64,000 nt of DNA from Umbilicaria muhlenbergii. Its lineage: Eukaryota; Ascomycota; Lecanoromycetes; Umbilicariales; Umbilicariaceae. The stretch lies in contig KK106985.1 of NCBI GenBank assembly GCA_000611775.1, positions 372,001-436,000 of the forward strand. Reading direction: 5' to 3'. The notes below the pieces were generated by a model, which was given only the letters and a program-made list of their open reading frames with translations, made no database searches and had not been told where the DNA came from. A program made the position numbers and the translations under genes. Shown in pieces: positions 35,032 through 47,514 of this stretch; the stretch's first letter is position 1; each line of letters begins with the position of its first letter.

Positions 35032-38000
35032 ATGGCGCTCGCGGAGGATCTTGAGCTGCGGATTCATGTGCCCATCTCCGAGCTCCAACCTTCAGTCGAC
35101 ACGAAGAATTGCTGCATCAGGGGAATAGTGACACTGATATGGCCTTATTCATCGTCCAAAGGCTCCCTCAGTCTCCTCCTGGCAGAGCCCGACTTCCGTT
35201 TGCGCCGGCAAAAGGGACAGATTCGTGTAACTTTCACTGGCTCCAGCGCGAAGCTTGTCGCAAGGTCTGGTGTTACTAGTGGTGATGGGCTCGTGCTGGG
35301 GATGGTTGGTGTAGAATGGGCGAAAGATGAGACTACATTGAGTACGCCGGGGAAGGGTTCCGAGTGGGAGTTGGGATTTGGCGAAAGGGCACTCCTACAC
35401 GTTCGACATCTGGATACATCAAGTCACACGCACAAGCTGACATCTAAAGACAGATTGATCCTGAATCGAAAACTCCAGTCTCTCTCAATATTGACCACCC
35501 AACTTTGTCGCCTGAGCCACAGATACAATCGTCAACGCCGCCTCGTTCACCTACGACTCCAGAATCACCCTGGGTATCCAATCACCGGGCCAGTGGTAGA
35601 GCAGAACCTCAAGTATGGTCCTCACCTGCTTTCCTAAAGCGTGGCTGTCTTTCATCTGCTCCATACCTTAATTCTATCTACGACCCCTTCTTGGAGGAAG
35701 ATGGGTATTTGGAGGGCATAGGTCGAAAGAGGACTAAGTTCGGGCGCGAAAGTGGACAATGGAGATACACTGAAAGGACACCAAGCCCAGATAGAGAATC
35801 AGAGGCAGAGGTTCATAAAGATAACCAGCATGGACCTCTCGGGCCCACGAATGAGGGGACGGAGACAACCACCGTTTTGGAGGAAAACAGCGACTTACAA
35901 GAAAGCAAAAAAGATAAGCGAGGTACCGACCCAGGTCATGAATTCAGCCTTCCTACACCAGCTGAAGGCCGGACGTCAGATATTGACATGATAGACGATG
36001 ATTTGATTGCAGAGTATGCGACAGCAGAGAAAGAGTCCTCCATGATCACGGTACCAGAGGATCACGCTGTTGAGGGACCTGGGGTCAGTGTCAGCCAGCA
36101 GGTGCTTCCCACTGGGTTGCCAGTCAATCAGCGGTCATCGAGCGCGGAGCGCTCACCAATTGCGCGCGAGAAACTTCTCACAATTGGAGGAGCAGAGAGA
36201 ATAGTCGCTGGCAGAACGACTCATGTCGTCGTGGAGTCTAGTTCGCCGAGCCAAGTAGATGCTTTCCCTGATGACTACGTGCATTCAACCGACGCACAAG
36301 ATGATGTACGAGAACAAGCGCATCTTCTCTCTCAATTGGAGTCGCCTTCTTCTCCACGTTCCCCTTTGGTATCTCAAGCGCTCGATCAGGAGGGCAACGC
36401 CTCGCCATATCTTCCACGGTTCGGCGAACAACGAGAATATTACAAGATCAGCGATAATGTAGGGGATGATGAGCACATGAATGCCGCTGCTGGAGCGACG
36501 GAGCCATCAATATCCACTCGTAACAATCAACAAGAGGTTGCTATCATTGGTGTTGAGACCGATACCTTGAACGCAAAGGAGACTATTTCTAGCGTATTGC
36601 CGGGAGACCCTCCGATCCACCATCTCCTAGACTTGCCAACAAACGATTCCTCCTTGAATTTGGATGGTGGCGCATTCTCGCAGCCGACAACCGAAGGTGT
36701 CTCTCTCGGAGACCAATGGGACCATGTCGCAGCTGCTCATAAGAGTCTCGAAAAACCCGAAGAAGGCTCGGAAATTTCTAGCAGTCCATCATCGTATCTT
36801 TCTGACACATCTCCGGCAGAGGTCGGAGACGACATTGCGGAGCTAATAATACCCAGCGATGGATTTGGCAGAACAGGAGCGGCAAGCCAGGACATGGGAG
36901 CTGTCACAGCAGATAATGATGTTAATGAGTTCGCTGAGAGCTCAGCTTTAGACATCAAGAGTACGAGTCACCATGGCCCAGGCTCGCCTCACCCTTCTCA
37001 TGTAGTTGATGTCGAGGAGGGTTCTCTTTCGTTGCATGGCAGTGAAGACGAAGAAGACGAAGAGGAGGACTACAGCGAGGATGAGCACGATGAGCGCTGG
37101 AATGAGGACGAGAACAGCGAGGGCTGGATGGAAGACAGCGAGGATGATAGTATGAGGCTCGGGGAGTACTCGTCATCCGGGAGCGACGAGCTAGAAATCG
37201 AGAGTCAAGTGTCTCTAATTAAGCCACCCATTGAGATTATCGATCTAGAAGACGATGATGAGGAGGCGGAAAGTGTCCCAGATGGTTTGGAGGGACCATA
37301 TGACCTCCCTGTGTCGAATGTCTCCTCTACATATCTTTCCGGTTCAGTATCCTCCCAGATATTGGAAGCAGATGAAGGTCATGGCCAAGACATACTGTCG
37401 GAGGACAGTGAGTCCTCTCAAATGTTGGAAGCAGACGAACTTCGTGACGAAAAGGCACTATCGGTGGATAGTGAACCCTCTAGAGTGTTGGAAGCAAATA
37501 AAGATCTTGGCGAAGACTTGCTATCGGAGCACAGTGAGTCCTCTCGAGTATTGGAAGCAGACGAAGTTCGTGACGAAGACGCACTATCGGAGGATAGTGA
37601 GCCCTCTCAGGTGTTGGAAATAGACGAAGATCGTGGCGAAGACGTACTGTCAATAAACAGCGAGCCCTCTCAGATTTTGAAGGCAGACAAAGGTCCTGAA
37701 GAAGACATATTATCGGTGGACAGCGAGCCCTCTCGGGTGTTGGATCTAGAAGTAGCTCGTGGTGAAGACGCTCTATCGGCGGATAGCGAGCCCTCTCAAG
37801 CGTTGGATCTAGACGAAGTTCGTGGTGAAGACTTACCATCAGTGGACATTCAGCAACAGCAAAGAGGGCCGTACCATGTGCAGAAATCGGTAGCCAGAAT
37901 AACTAGCCTGGGACTGGGTGTCCAATTTCCTGAGACTGATACTACGGGTGGTCAAGTAAGTCTAGTGGAGCATCATATAGTCAACTTACTGGTCCAAGAG

Positions 38001-39245
38001 CCCAACGGCGAAAACTATCAGAAAGTTGAAGTGGAAATCAAGCAGGCCATTGATTCTCCGTTACCGGATGCCGACCTAACATCTCGAGGACATGAACTTA
38101 TACAGGAATCTGAAGTGCGCCACGATATCTTGGGCCCAAGAGTACGAAATCAATTAGCAACTCCAGATGCGACGCAGCGAATACAGGCTAGCTCACAGCT
38201 ATCTTCAATCTCTCTACGGTCCTTGAACGAAAACCAAGACTTGCTGACGCCTCGTTTTACTCAAAGTAACTCCACGGAACCCCTACAATTGGATGCATCT
38301 CCCCCAGAGCAACGCTCTTCTTTACTGGAGAAGCTAAAGGAACGAAGGACCTCCTCGGCGAAACGCTCTCAAATGCGACAGGAGAGTGAGATCCCCATTG
38401 TGATCAGTCCGTGGTTCGCGCCGAAGCGATCAAGTCAAGTTGCTCAACAGAGCGCCAGTGACGCTAAGAGCGATCACAGTGACGTTGAGAGCGACCTTGA
38501 CAGTGACCATAGCGAGGATAGCGAGGATAGCGAGGATAGTGAGGAAGATGTGGATGACCTGAAAGAGATTCAAACCGGGAACGTATCTATATCTACACAG
38601 CCTTTATCACCGCCGACGGGACTCCGTACCTCTCTTTCCTACTTTGCACCTCTCGCGTCTCTCGAAACCCACTTCAGGTCAACATTGGACGTGCTTGCCA
38701 TCGTCATCACGAGTACCCGGGTCTCTCGCGCCAAGTCCGGTCCCCGGGATTACCATGTAACTATCCACCTCGCAGACCCCTCGACCACATCATCCAATGT
38801 CCACACCACCGTCGTTTCCATCTTCCGGCCCTTCAAGCGGGCACTACCTCTTGCGCAGGCAGGTGACGCAATCCTTCTCCGCAACTTCAGCGTTCAAAGG
38901 CGAAAGTCAAGAGTCATGCTACTTAGTACAAATAGTAGCGCCTGGGCTGTATTCCGCACGGGAGAAGAGGCGCAGATCAGGGGACCACCAGTTGAATTTG
39001 GAGCTGCGGAAAGGGGATTTGTGAGAGGACTGAAGGATTGGTGGGGGAGTCTGGCGGCAGAGGTCAAAGAGAAGTTTAGAAAGGAAGCACCTAAAGAACA
39101 ACAGTTGGATGAAGGAAAGGCCAGATGGGTGGACGTCAAACACGAATTGCGTGATGGCACCACTTACACCGATGTGCCGGCTGAGGAGAGGAACGCCATT
39201 CACGAACTCAGGGACGGAACGACTTATGTCGATGGAGATGTATGA
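35032..39245 (+). CDS. Large protein with C-terminal POT1/Cdc13-type telomere OB domain
   Basis: Exons 35032-35400 and 35454-39245 (intron 53 bp, donor GTTCGA, branch GCTGAC, acceptor ACAG); 1386 residues. Residues ~1-123 look like a small beta-rich domain (WPYSSSKGSLSLLLAEPDFR, RVTFTGSSAKLVA). The centre is long, acidic and probably disordered, with eight 21-residue repeats at ~755-922. Residues ~1184-1330 fit the Telo_bind OB fold: DYHVTIHLADPS, VSIFRPFKRALPLAQAGDAI, LLRNFSVQRRKSRVMLLS, WAVF. It ends with a duplicated HELRDGTTY motif. In the family this fold grips single-stranded telomeric DNA, in POT1 or the Cdc13 subunit of CST. Which of these it is cannot be settled; two ends joined by a long acidic linker are unlike fission-yeast Pot1. 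Confidence 0.85.
37349..37852 (+). repeat. Eight tandem 63-bp coding repeats
   Basis: Each unit codes for 21 residues of the form [PS]S[QR][VIM]LEADE-x-R-x-ED-x-LS-x-DSE. All eight copies keep the same length, so the frame is preserved; later units replace LEAD with LDLD. Confidence 0.85.
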
Positions 39246-39808
39246 TTACGTGGACCCGTGCTCAAGGTAAATAGTATTGAGTGGCGGTATTAGATCCTCA
39301 GTTTTTTTGATGGTCGGCGAAGCAGGATATCGTATCCTACTACAATGGCGGATACCCTTGCATATCTAGACAGTGGCACGCCGCTCGTTGTAAATAGGGT
39401 GTTCTATGATTTCCAGCACGCCAAAAGTCTGCGTGTCTTTGAGCATCCTTCTTAACTGTAGTGAACGATTCCTGTGGGTGACAGAACTTCCCACCGCAGC
39501 TTCGCAGATTCATGAGCATAGGGTACACTATGGGTAACGTATGGATAGAGCGTCACGGGTGCGGCACCGCGGCCGTCCCTCGGCTGCGTCCTACTGCGGA
39601 ATTAGGCCCGATCCGGGAAACCGTCATACTCCGGTACTCTAATTGTCTTCGAGTTCAGACGAATACCATTGCAACAACACCTCACAATGCGGAGGTGACC
39701 AGTAAACACCTACACGCGGGCCTCAAGTGCGTGTGCCGTAACTGGTTTCCTATGAGCCATGGCCATCTTTCGACAACAACGCAACGTTATCGGTGGAAAA
39801 TGCACATA
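39246..39808. other. Short intergenic region
   Basis: Between the telomere-type protein and the chromodomain protein, same strand. The chromodomain frame stays open upstream to about 39512, with ATGs there, so a longer N-terminus is possible. Confidence 0.5.
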
Positions 39809-42800
39809 ATGACTTCACGAAAGCGCCGACAACGCTCAAATTCAGATATACGCACACCACGCAATTCAAAGAGAAGAGCTAGGCCACAATCAGGCCTGGG
39901 CCAACCAGCTGGAGAATTGGTCGATGACGCCTTGCCTCCTAACCAAAATCCTGAAGAACAATACTGGGAGATTAAGGATATCATTGAAGAGAAAGGACAT
40001 AAATATCTCATAGACTGGAAAGGGATCGACCCCGACACTGGCAAGAGCTACGAACCGACTTGGGTAAGTATATGAAGCTGCTGAAGCTCTGTTCATTTGC
40101 GATTCTCGGACCGCACCGAACTTCACTATTGTGTCTATGGCGTCATCACACTTCACAGGGCTGGCTCACGATAGCTATGCTGCAAGCTGACACGACAATG
40201 ATATAGGAACCCAAAGCGAACGTCACCGCTACAGCTGTCGCAGACTGGGAGAGGAGAAAGCGAGAGAATAGGGAAAGCAAGGCAAAGCGTGTCCAGGACA
40301 CAGAGAGGATATCGAGCCCCTCCCTTGGCGCAACATCCAGTGTCACACCAGCCAAAGGGCGCCGAGCACGGCGACTAGCACGGCGACGAGCACGGCGACG
40401 AGCTGTTGTTGATACGTCTTCACCTCCGTTGTTCATAACACCACCACCTCCACCTGCTCCGCCTGCTCCAGAGAACCTAAGAGAAGACCATCCGGTACAA
40501 GAGTCAGAAATAGGAGAGTCCCAAGAACCCACACTACCAGCTTTTGAGCTGCCACAGATTGCTATTCAGATCTCGCAGCATAGCAGCTTCCCCAGGGACC
40601 AGTATATTTTGTACCAGTCATCTCAATCAGTACCGGGATTCTCTTCTTCTCAGCTGCAGCATCAAGACTCAGGGTTAGGCGAGTCCTCTCCTCCTCCTGA
40701 ACTTTCAGCACCTACCCCATTTGGTGAGGACGGCATTGTCCCTGATTCTCAGGCTCTACCGGTTTCATCCAGCTACATACCCACTTCGAGCAAGTCTGTC
40801 GATATCTCTGGCGCAACAGACGTCGCAGGCATAGAACGGGGCCGAAGCCCTCTGACAACCAACGCGCAAATTATTACAGAATCTTTCAACGCTCCTGTAG
40901 CAGAATTGGGTGACAAGACAGAGGATCCTACAAATTCATTCTCACCACACGAACCTAAATCTAAGCTCGACAGTCAGCGTTCGATATCCACGCCTCCGCA
41001 GCAGTTAACAAAAGGCTCCTCGTCCTCTGTCCCTGAAGAGAGTCAAGCAACCGAGTCGACGTCATTCTCTCGGGCCCATTCCGATCCAGGTCCTGTCATC
41101 CAGCACGGCCAAGAAACACCGCCACCGGTTTCAGAGCTTTCAACATCTAGCACTACTAGCCAGATCAAGGCTTCCCAAGCAGGCCAGGTGATCTACGCCC
41201 ATCCTACAGTAGTTGACAGTCCGAACTTAGAACCTGCTAGTGCTCCAGCTCTTGAGGATAATCCTCCGGAGGCGGAGGTCTCTGGGTCCGTTGAATATCA
41301 CTCGCCGGAAAAGCCCTCGGATACTTATAGCAGCGGACAGGAATTGGACTTCCAGACTCAGGTGCCCCTTGTCCTAGACAGTCAAGTATCCGATCAGATT
41401 CACACGCCCGTATCAACAATTGGTCAGTACTCTCTTCAAATTGTAAACAAGGATTCTAAGCCGTGATACTCTCAACTAATGGTCTTAAGCAGAAGATATT
41501 TTGCAGAGCGGGCAACTTATCTCAAAAGACGCCCAGCCCGCCTCGCAGATTTCATCCGGTGAGAAAGAACAAGAAGCACGTTCCGAATCACCTCAAACGC
41601 CCAAGGTCAAAGCCGAGGCTTCGACTCCACAGACAGTATCAGAAGAGAGCATTGCGGCCCCTTCAACGGCACACCCCGAACCCAGAAACCCTCAAGTGCC
41701 TTTAGAGAACGGACACATACCCACAGCCACTGGAAATTTAGCCTTGAGCCAAAGAGATCCCAATTTGATTTCAGAGAAAGCTTCTCATCCAGAAGCGACG
41801 AAGGAAGAAACCGTTCTAGAGACGATTGAGTCGCCTGGACTTGCGGCAGAAAACGTCTCCAGCTCACTTGTGGCAAGTGCTCCATCTCACTTGCCGGAAA
41901 CATTCGCATCTGGTGCACCTCCTCGACCACCGACACCTTCAGACGTCGAGATGTCTGACGTACCACAGGCTATGGCCAGTCCTGCACCTAAAATGTCACA
42001 ACCTACCACCATGCCCGCTGCTCCGGGAGGCACGTCGCTCAAGGAGAAGCTGCGGAACATGCGCGCTTCCTCTGCTGCCTCTATGGCTGCTAGAAGAGCT
42101 AAGGAGGCCACTCAATCCGCGCGTACCACCAAATCACCGTCTATCATCCCAGAGAAAGCCCCTCACCAAGAGATTGGAGATGATCGCCTCGAGGTGCAAT
42201 CACTAGAAATACCAATGGTATTACGTTCATCCCAGAGTGATCAGCATGCGCCACTTCAACCCAGCAAGCTCGCTATACATAGAGAAATGTCTGAACAACA
42301 CGTCATGACGACTCTCGAAACGCCGCGTTTAGGCAAGATGGAATTTATAGTCCCGTTACCAATGAATACTCGTGTTCGGGACCAATACGTATCAACTATC
42401 CACTATTATCGGCATGCCATCGAAAGATTCATGTTGGATGAAAATCCCAGCCGCGAATTATTGGATCTGATGCAGACGATGATCAAGCGCGTTAATCGAG
42501 TCACCATCCACATAGATCTCGAGAACGATGGTGCGTTGACCCAACAGGACGTGTCCCCAGAAGATGAGGCAACGTGGGCAGAAAACTGCAGTACAAAATT
42601 CCAATTCCTTCGCCAATTCTTCGGGGCTGCACATAAGCAAGACAAGCACGTCGCCATTCTGGCACAGCCAGGCCGATCTTTGGACATTATCGAGACCTTC
42701 CTAAAAGGCCGACACGTGCTTTACAACAGACCCGATGTTCTGTCGAGTTCTGATCCCAGTACTGCCAAGGGTCTCATGCAGGTGAGCCTAATCGCGACTG

Positions 42801-44361
42801 GAGAGGAAGGGGCGACTACCGTTCCTAGAGGCGCAGATATTGTCATCGCTTTTGACAGCTCCTTTAACGCCCGAGACCCGCAGGTCAAGACATTGCGGGC
42901 TCACATGGTGAACGCGAGTCAATTATCCCCTGTGATCCATTTGATTGTGTACAGCTCTGCTGAACATATCAACCACTGCTTGCCAACTTCATTGAGTAAT
43001 ATCGAAAGATTGAAAGCATTGGTAAGATGTGTTACTGAGACACGGCATGACGTTGGCGTCCTACTGCCCGATGAAGCTGGTCCGGCGGCCGCAGCAGAGG
43101 AAGTCGCAGCATTCATCGAAGCAGGGGGGATGGGGGGACACTGGACACTACCGTCTATCAGGGGGATTGAGGGGGTCCAAATCATAGAACCTTCTCAAGA
43201 CATGGGATCTTCTACGCAATCAGAGACTCAGCATGATGTCGCCGCTTCACCTGCCCCGCTCAAGAGGCCGTTGGTATGTACAAGTGGCTCTATATATTTG
43301 TTTGAGAGATAGCTCTGATAATTCAAACAAGGACCTCCGGAGCGAAGGGTCCAGCACCCCCAAGAAGCAGAGGATGACGCCGACGGCTGATGTAACCCAC
43401 ATCAGTGATTCAGTAAGCGAGGCATCGCAAGCAGTAAGGCTAATGTTCTGATTTGCCTGTATTTGGAAACTAATACTCTGATGCCTATTAGACCATTGCC
43501 TCCCTTCGCACTGCCCTCCACAAGGCAGACATCGAGCTTACAAACTTGAAAGCCAGCCACGCTAACCGGGAAATCCATCTCGGAGCAATCATTGAGACGA
43601 CCAAGCAGCAACTGCAAGACCATGTGAAAGCCCTGAATGAGCTCCAAAGTCGTTTCGAGAGGCGCTCAGCAACGGTAAACGAGCTTCGCCATGAGAACAC
43701 CAACCTGAAAGCTGCAGCCGCACTAGCAACCCGCAAACAAGAAGCCCAGGCCCTGGAGGTGTCCGATCTGAAAGAAGAACGGGCCCGATTGCAAGAGCAA
43801 CTCCAATCGGCCCGGGCCGCATTAACAGAGTCCGCCATCCCTTCGATAGCAGAGACCGAAACCGCCAAAGCAGCAGCGCGGCTCTTATCGCAAGAAAAAG
43901 CCTCCCTCGAACACAAAGTCGAAGCCCTCACCAGCGACTTCGAATTCACGCGCCAACAATACCAAATCGCATCCACATCCGCCGCCTCGTCCGCCACCCG
44001 CCTCTCCGACCTTGAAGACGAAGTCCTCCACCTCCGCCACAAATCCTCCGGCATGGCTCTCCAGCTGCGCGAAAAGAACACTAACGATGAAACTGAGGCG
44101 CACAGGCAGAGGGTTGGCTTTTTAGAAAGCACGCTCAAGGAGAGGAATGAGTTACTTAGGAAGAAGGAGGAGGAACTCAGAGATATTAGGAGGGGGAGGG
44201 GCATGGGTGGGAATACGAGGGCTAGTAGTCAGCAGCCGAGGAGTCCGAGGGGCGCGGGCGGGGTGACGAGTCGGGCGAGTAGTCCGGTGCCTGGGTTGTT
44301 TGGGGTCGGAGGTGGGGTTGGGGGCGGGACGAAGGTGGGGAGTGCGTTGAGGTTTGGCTAA
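39809..44361 (+). CDS. Chromodomain plus Hda2/3-domain protein, HDAC complex subunit
   Basis: Exons 39809-40063, 40207-41422, 41493-43273, 43332-43433 and 43492-44361; introns 143, 70, 58 and 58 bp; 1407 residues. Residues ~45-100 form a chromodomain (EEQYWEIKDIIEEKGHKYLIDWKG, cut here as YWEIKDI..YLIDWKG..SYEPTWEP) of the methyl-lysine-reading type. A long Ser/Pro/Gln-rich region follows. Residues ~770-1055 fit the Hda2/Hda3 helicase-like fold (FIVPLPMNTRVRDQYVSTI, KHVAILAQPGRSLDIIE, GADIVIAFDSSF). The last ~290 residues are coiled coil (DHVKALNELQSRFERRSA), then a Gly/Ser tail. Hda2/3 proteins support the class II deacetylase Hda1; with a chromodomain the nearest known parallel is CDP-2 of the Neurospora HCHC silencing complex (inference). 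The ATG at 39800 is an alternative start. Confidence 0.87.
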
Positions 44362-44833
44362 TGGGGGGGAATGGTTGGGGAGGGTAGGGGTTTATGAGAT
44401 AAGGTGGGAAAGAGTAGGGTTTAGGAGTTGTAAATCCGGTCTGCAGCTTTTTATATCAGCACTATAAGGGGCGTGGGTCGAGTGGATGGCGAGGTATTTT
44501 TTACCGTATAGGATGTCTTTAATGGCAGAGGCTAAGTTAGCCGGCCCAGGTGTTGGTATGGTAGTTGAACCATCAGTGATCGTTTTCGTCAACAGGTGCG
44601 ATCAAAACTCGTGGTATACGCAAAAAGGTCTCTGGACTCTCGCTCGTCTTTGTCGAAGCCCCGTTTCTCTAAATTTGTTAATCACCGAAGGTAGCTAACC
44701 TTTCCTGATCACATTCACGGGACCTTTACCCGTACACAACCCCCCATTCCTCTCAGCAATCCCACATAGCTAACTTCTTATACTGACGGCTAAGTCTCTT
44801 CCACCGCAGTAATCCATCTCATCATTCACCCCC
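44362..44833. other. Convergent 3' region
   Basis: Between the chromodomain gene (plus) and QTRT2 (minus). Nothing further seen. Confidence 0.6.
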
Positions 44834-46462
44834 TTACCCAATCTTCTCCGCAAACCCACTCTTTTCCAGCTCTCCCGCCCCCACATCCGGCCCCGGCCCG
44901 GGCACCAGCGCCTCTGCCTCCGCCAACTTCTCCACCGCATCGTTCAGCGAGCGATAAGCTGGCGAGTTCTTCTTCGGCTTCCCGGGCCCGCTCGATTTGA
45001 ATTGATAGCCACGAACCCTACGTAATATATCGTCAGCCCTTTCCCTTCCCTTCCCTTCCCTTCCCTTCCCTATCCAGTCCAAAGAGTATGGGAGAGATTG
45101 TACATACCGTGGTCCCAACCCCGTCTTAGCGGGTAATTCCGCCTCGTATACCTTCCCGAAAGATGCTTCATCAGCCTCGAAATTCCCACGGGCGATGCTG
45201 GTGCGCACGCCGGCGAAGAAGGCGTCCATGACGCAGTGGTTATGGAGTTGCAGCAGCACCCAGCCGAGCATCTCTTTCGCGGCGAGGAGGTGTTGGACAT
45301 AAGCCCTATGATGGTTCATGCAGGTGTAGCAAGCGCAGCCGTGTTGGAGGGGCGAGAGGGAGGTCGAGTGCGTGGGGGCCCACATGTCGATGCCGAGGGG
45401 TAGGGGGATTTTAGAATCGGCAGAGGGGGATTGGGGGGCGGGGAAGGAGAAAGCGAGGGCGATGCCGGCGTCGGTGGCGGCGTTGATGAAGGGGAGGGTG
45501 AAGATGTCGATGCCGAGGGAGATTTCGTGAAGGAGCTTTTGGGGGCTGGCGGGCTCGCTGATGGAGAGGCGGGGGAGGGGGTGCATGGGGTCTGGGATGG
45601 CGGCTGTTGAGTCGGCGTCGTAGAGGACCAAGCCTTTGACGTTTTCCTGTAGCTCGTCCTCCTGCAATTGTTCCAGGTAGTTGGCTTGTAACTCCTTCTC
45701 GATCGGTAATATTGGCGCGAACAACGCTGTCCTTGCGGTATTCAGTGGTTCATCGTTCATGCCCTCGATCAATTCCTTAAGCCACGCCAGAGTCCTATCC
45801 CCCATCTTCTCCACGCGCTTCACCCCTGGTTTGGGGCCATACACCACATCCGCCAATCCCAGCACCACATCCGGCCGGAGCTTCTGCACCGCTGCCACAT
45901 AGTCCTCACTCTCTAACATCCGGAATCCTACAGACGTACACGTCGTAATAGCCGTATTTGTATTCGAAGCCGGACAAACAACCGGCGGTATCCTCCTCGG
46001 ACCAAGCACAAGCAGCGCATCCTGCTGCAGCGCTATGAACCTCCGTAGCGGAGAGCCATGCGTCGGCGCCGGGAAATTATAAACGGGCGGAGTGGCTTGC
46101 GGAGCTTTTTCTATGACTGGCGGGGCGCTTCAGTGAGCTTTTGCCCATCAGCCTTGTTCATGGTTATGTGCGGGAGGGGAGAGCTCACAGTCTTCGAGGG
46201 CGGCGTAGATGCCAGTGATGGAGGTGGAGGTGCGCATTGTGTCTTGCGTTATGTGAGGGACGACGCCGCGGGAGCTGAGGGCGATGTAATGGGGTGTGGT
46301 TATAGGGGTGCGGTTGGGGAAGGATAGGGTGCCGGATCTGGGGCCGGGGTCGCTGGGGGGAGGCAAATGCAGGGCGAAAGAGAGGAGCTCCGGAGGGAGC
46401 TTGGTCTGGGCGGTCATTCTAGGATGGAGTGAGCTGGTTAGGAGGCGAGAAAAGCGTTGCAT
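44834..46462 (-). CDS. QTRT2: Queuine tRNA-ribosyltransferase accessory subunit 2
   Basis: Exons 46462-46189, 46116-45108 and 45017-44834; introns 72 and 90 bp; 488 residues from the first ATG (a second in-frame ATG at 46417 is possible and fits homologs better). The protein pairs with the catalytic Qtrt1 subunit to exchange guanine for queuine at the wobble position of tRNAs with GUN anticodons; queuine is scavenged, not made, by fungi. Seen: TPHYIALSSRGVVPHITQD, LEDFIEKAP across intron 1, the zinc motif GCACYTCMNHHRAYVQHLL with HNH, and EMLGWVLLQLHNH. Active-site Asp residues of the catalytic subunit are not evident, as expected of the accessory subunit. Intron 2 is stop-free, in frame, and contains a TTCCC microsatellite. 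Confidence 0.92.
45036..45070. repeat. TTCCC microsatellite inside QTRT2 intron 2
   Basis: About six to seven head-to-tail copies of TTCCC (GGGAA on the coding strand) between the branch region and the donor of the 90-bp intron. Confidence 0.85.
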
Positions 46463-47514
46463 GTGGTTGGTAAAGGTTGACTACGAGAGGTGCCCACTGA
46501 TATCACGTGAGGATGCCGAGGCTGCTACTGACCAATCATTAGAAAGAGAGCTGCCTTACATAAGCTATCAACGTAGGGCTTGGCCCAGTCTCATTTATCG
46601 TCCAGCACCGTAAAGAACGATATGTAGCTACAATTACCTCTATGAACGATCCAGTGTCAGCCCTAGCCATTCGGTTCAAACTGCACTGCAATGTCCTCAA
46701 TTAAACCCTCTATCTTCCGTTCATCTGCTACCACTCCCTCACTCACTAGTCATACCCTAATTCAACAAGTTTTCCCTTTATCCAAAGCCTTAAATTCTGT
46801 CTCACCCCACGTGAACCTAAGATTGACCCCTTACTTAAACCATCTTCACCCAAACATCCACCCTCCCGCACGTCCGGGAGCGTCGCCAATTCCACTTCCC
46901 TCCTCACCAAGCCCCACAGCAAGCGCCCATACAAGCCTATCCTCGATCGCCGTACCCAGTGGCCCATTATTTACAGCCTCTGAGAACCCCGTCAGCTCCG
47001 ACGAGTCCCCTGATGACTTCTGTCGGATCACAAATCATCCGAAAACATGCACTGCGAGGTCCAGGGAATTAGTGGTCACGTCGTAGCCGCCAGAGGCACT
47101 GATTGGTAGGATATTAGGGCACTGTTGAACTAATCACAAAAACTTATCGATCAATCAACTCAACAACCCAACGAGCTGAAATTCCCAAGTATAGTCGAGT
47201 GTATCAACTGGCAACCTAATGTTTTCACGGCAGACATGACTGAACGAGCGCATACATCTGTGAACGCAAGTGGTGCAAATGGACGGCTATGGACCAGTTC
47301 AACACCCACGATTCTATCGCGAAGTCAACCCGGTATCCCAGTGAACCGAATTTAGCGTGGCACAGGAACAAAAGCAAATGTAGGCTACGCAAATGCCATG
47401 CCAGTAAGAAGAATCTAGGGCCACAACGCCAGACGCTATGCCGCTCGGGGGGGAAACGATAGCAATGCAGTCATGATTAGGTGTATAAAATTACGCTGTA
47501 CAATGAGGATTTCG
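46463..47514. other. Intergenic, one weak open frame
   Basis: Between QTRT2 and the Ulp2 gene, both minus. A 131-codon plus frame (46691-47086) starts with ATG and is Ser/Pro/Thr-rich without a family; it is probably chance. Confidence 0.5.

Noticed and set aside
45036-45070. TTCCC tract as coding repeat
   Set aside because: It falls inside an intron whose removal restores the conserved QTRT2 junction GPR/VRGYQF.
46691-47086. 131-codon plus frame
   Set aside because: Ser/Pro/Thr-rich, no family resemblance and no splice or neighbour support; kept only as a note.
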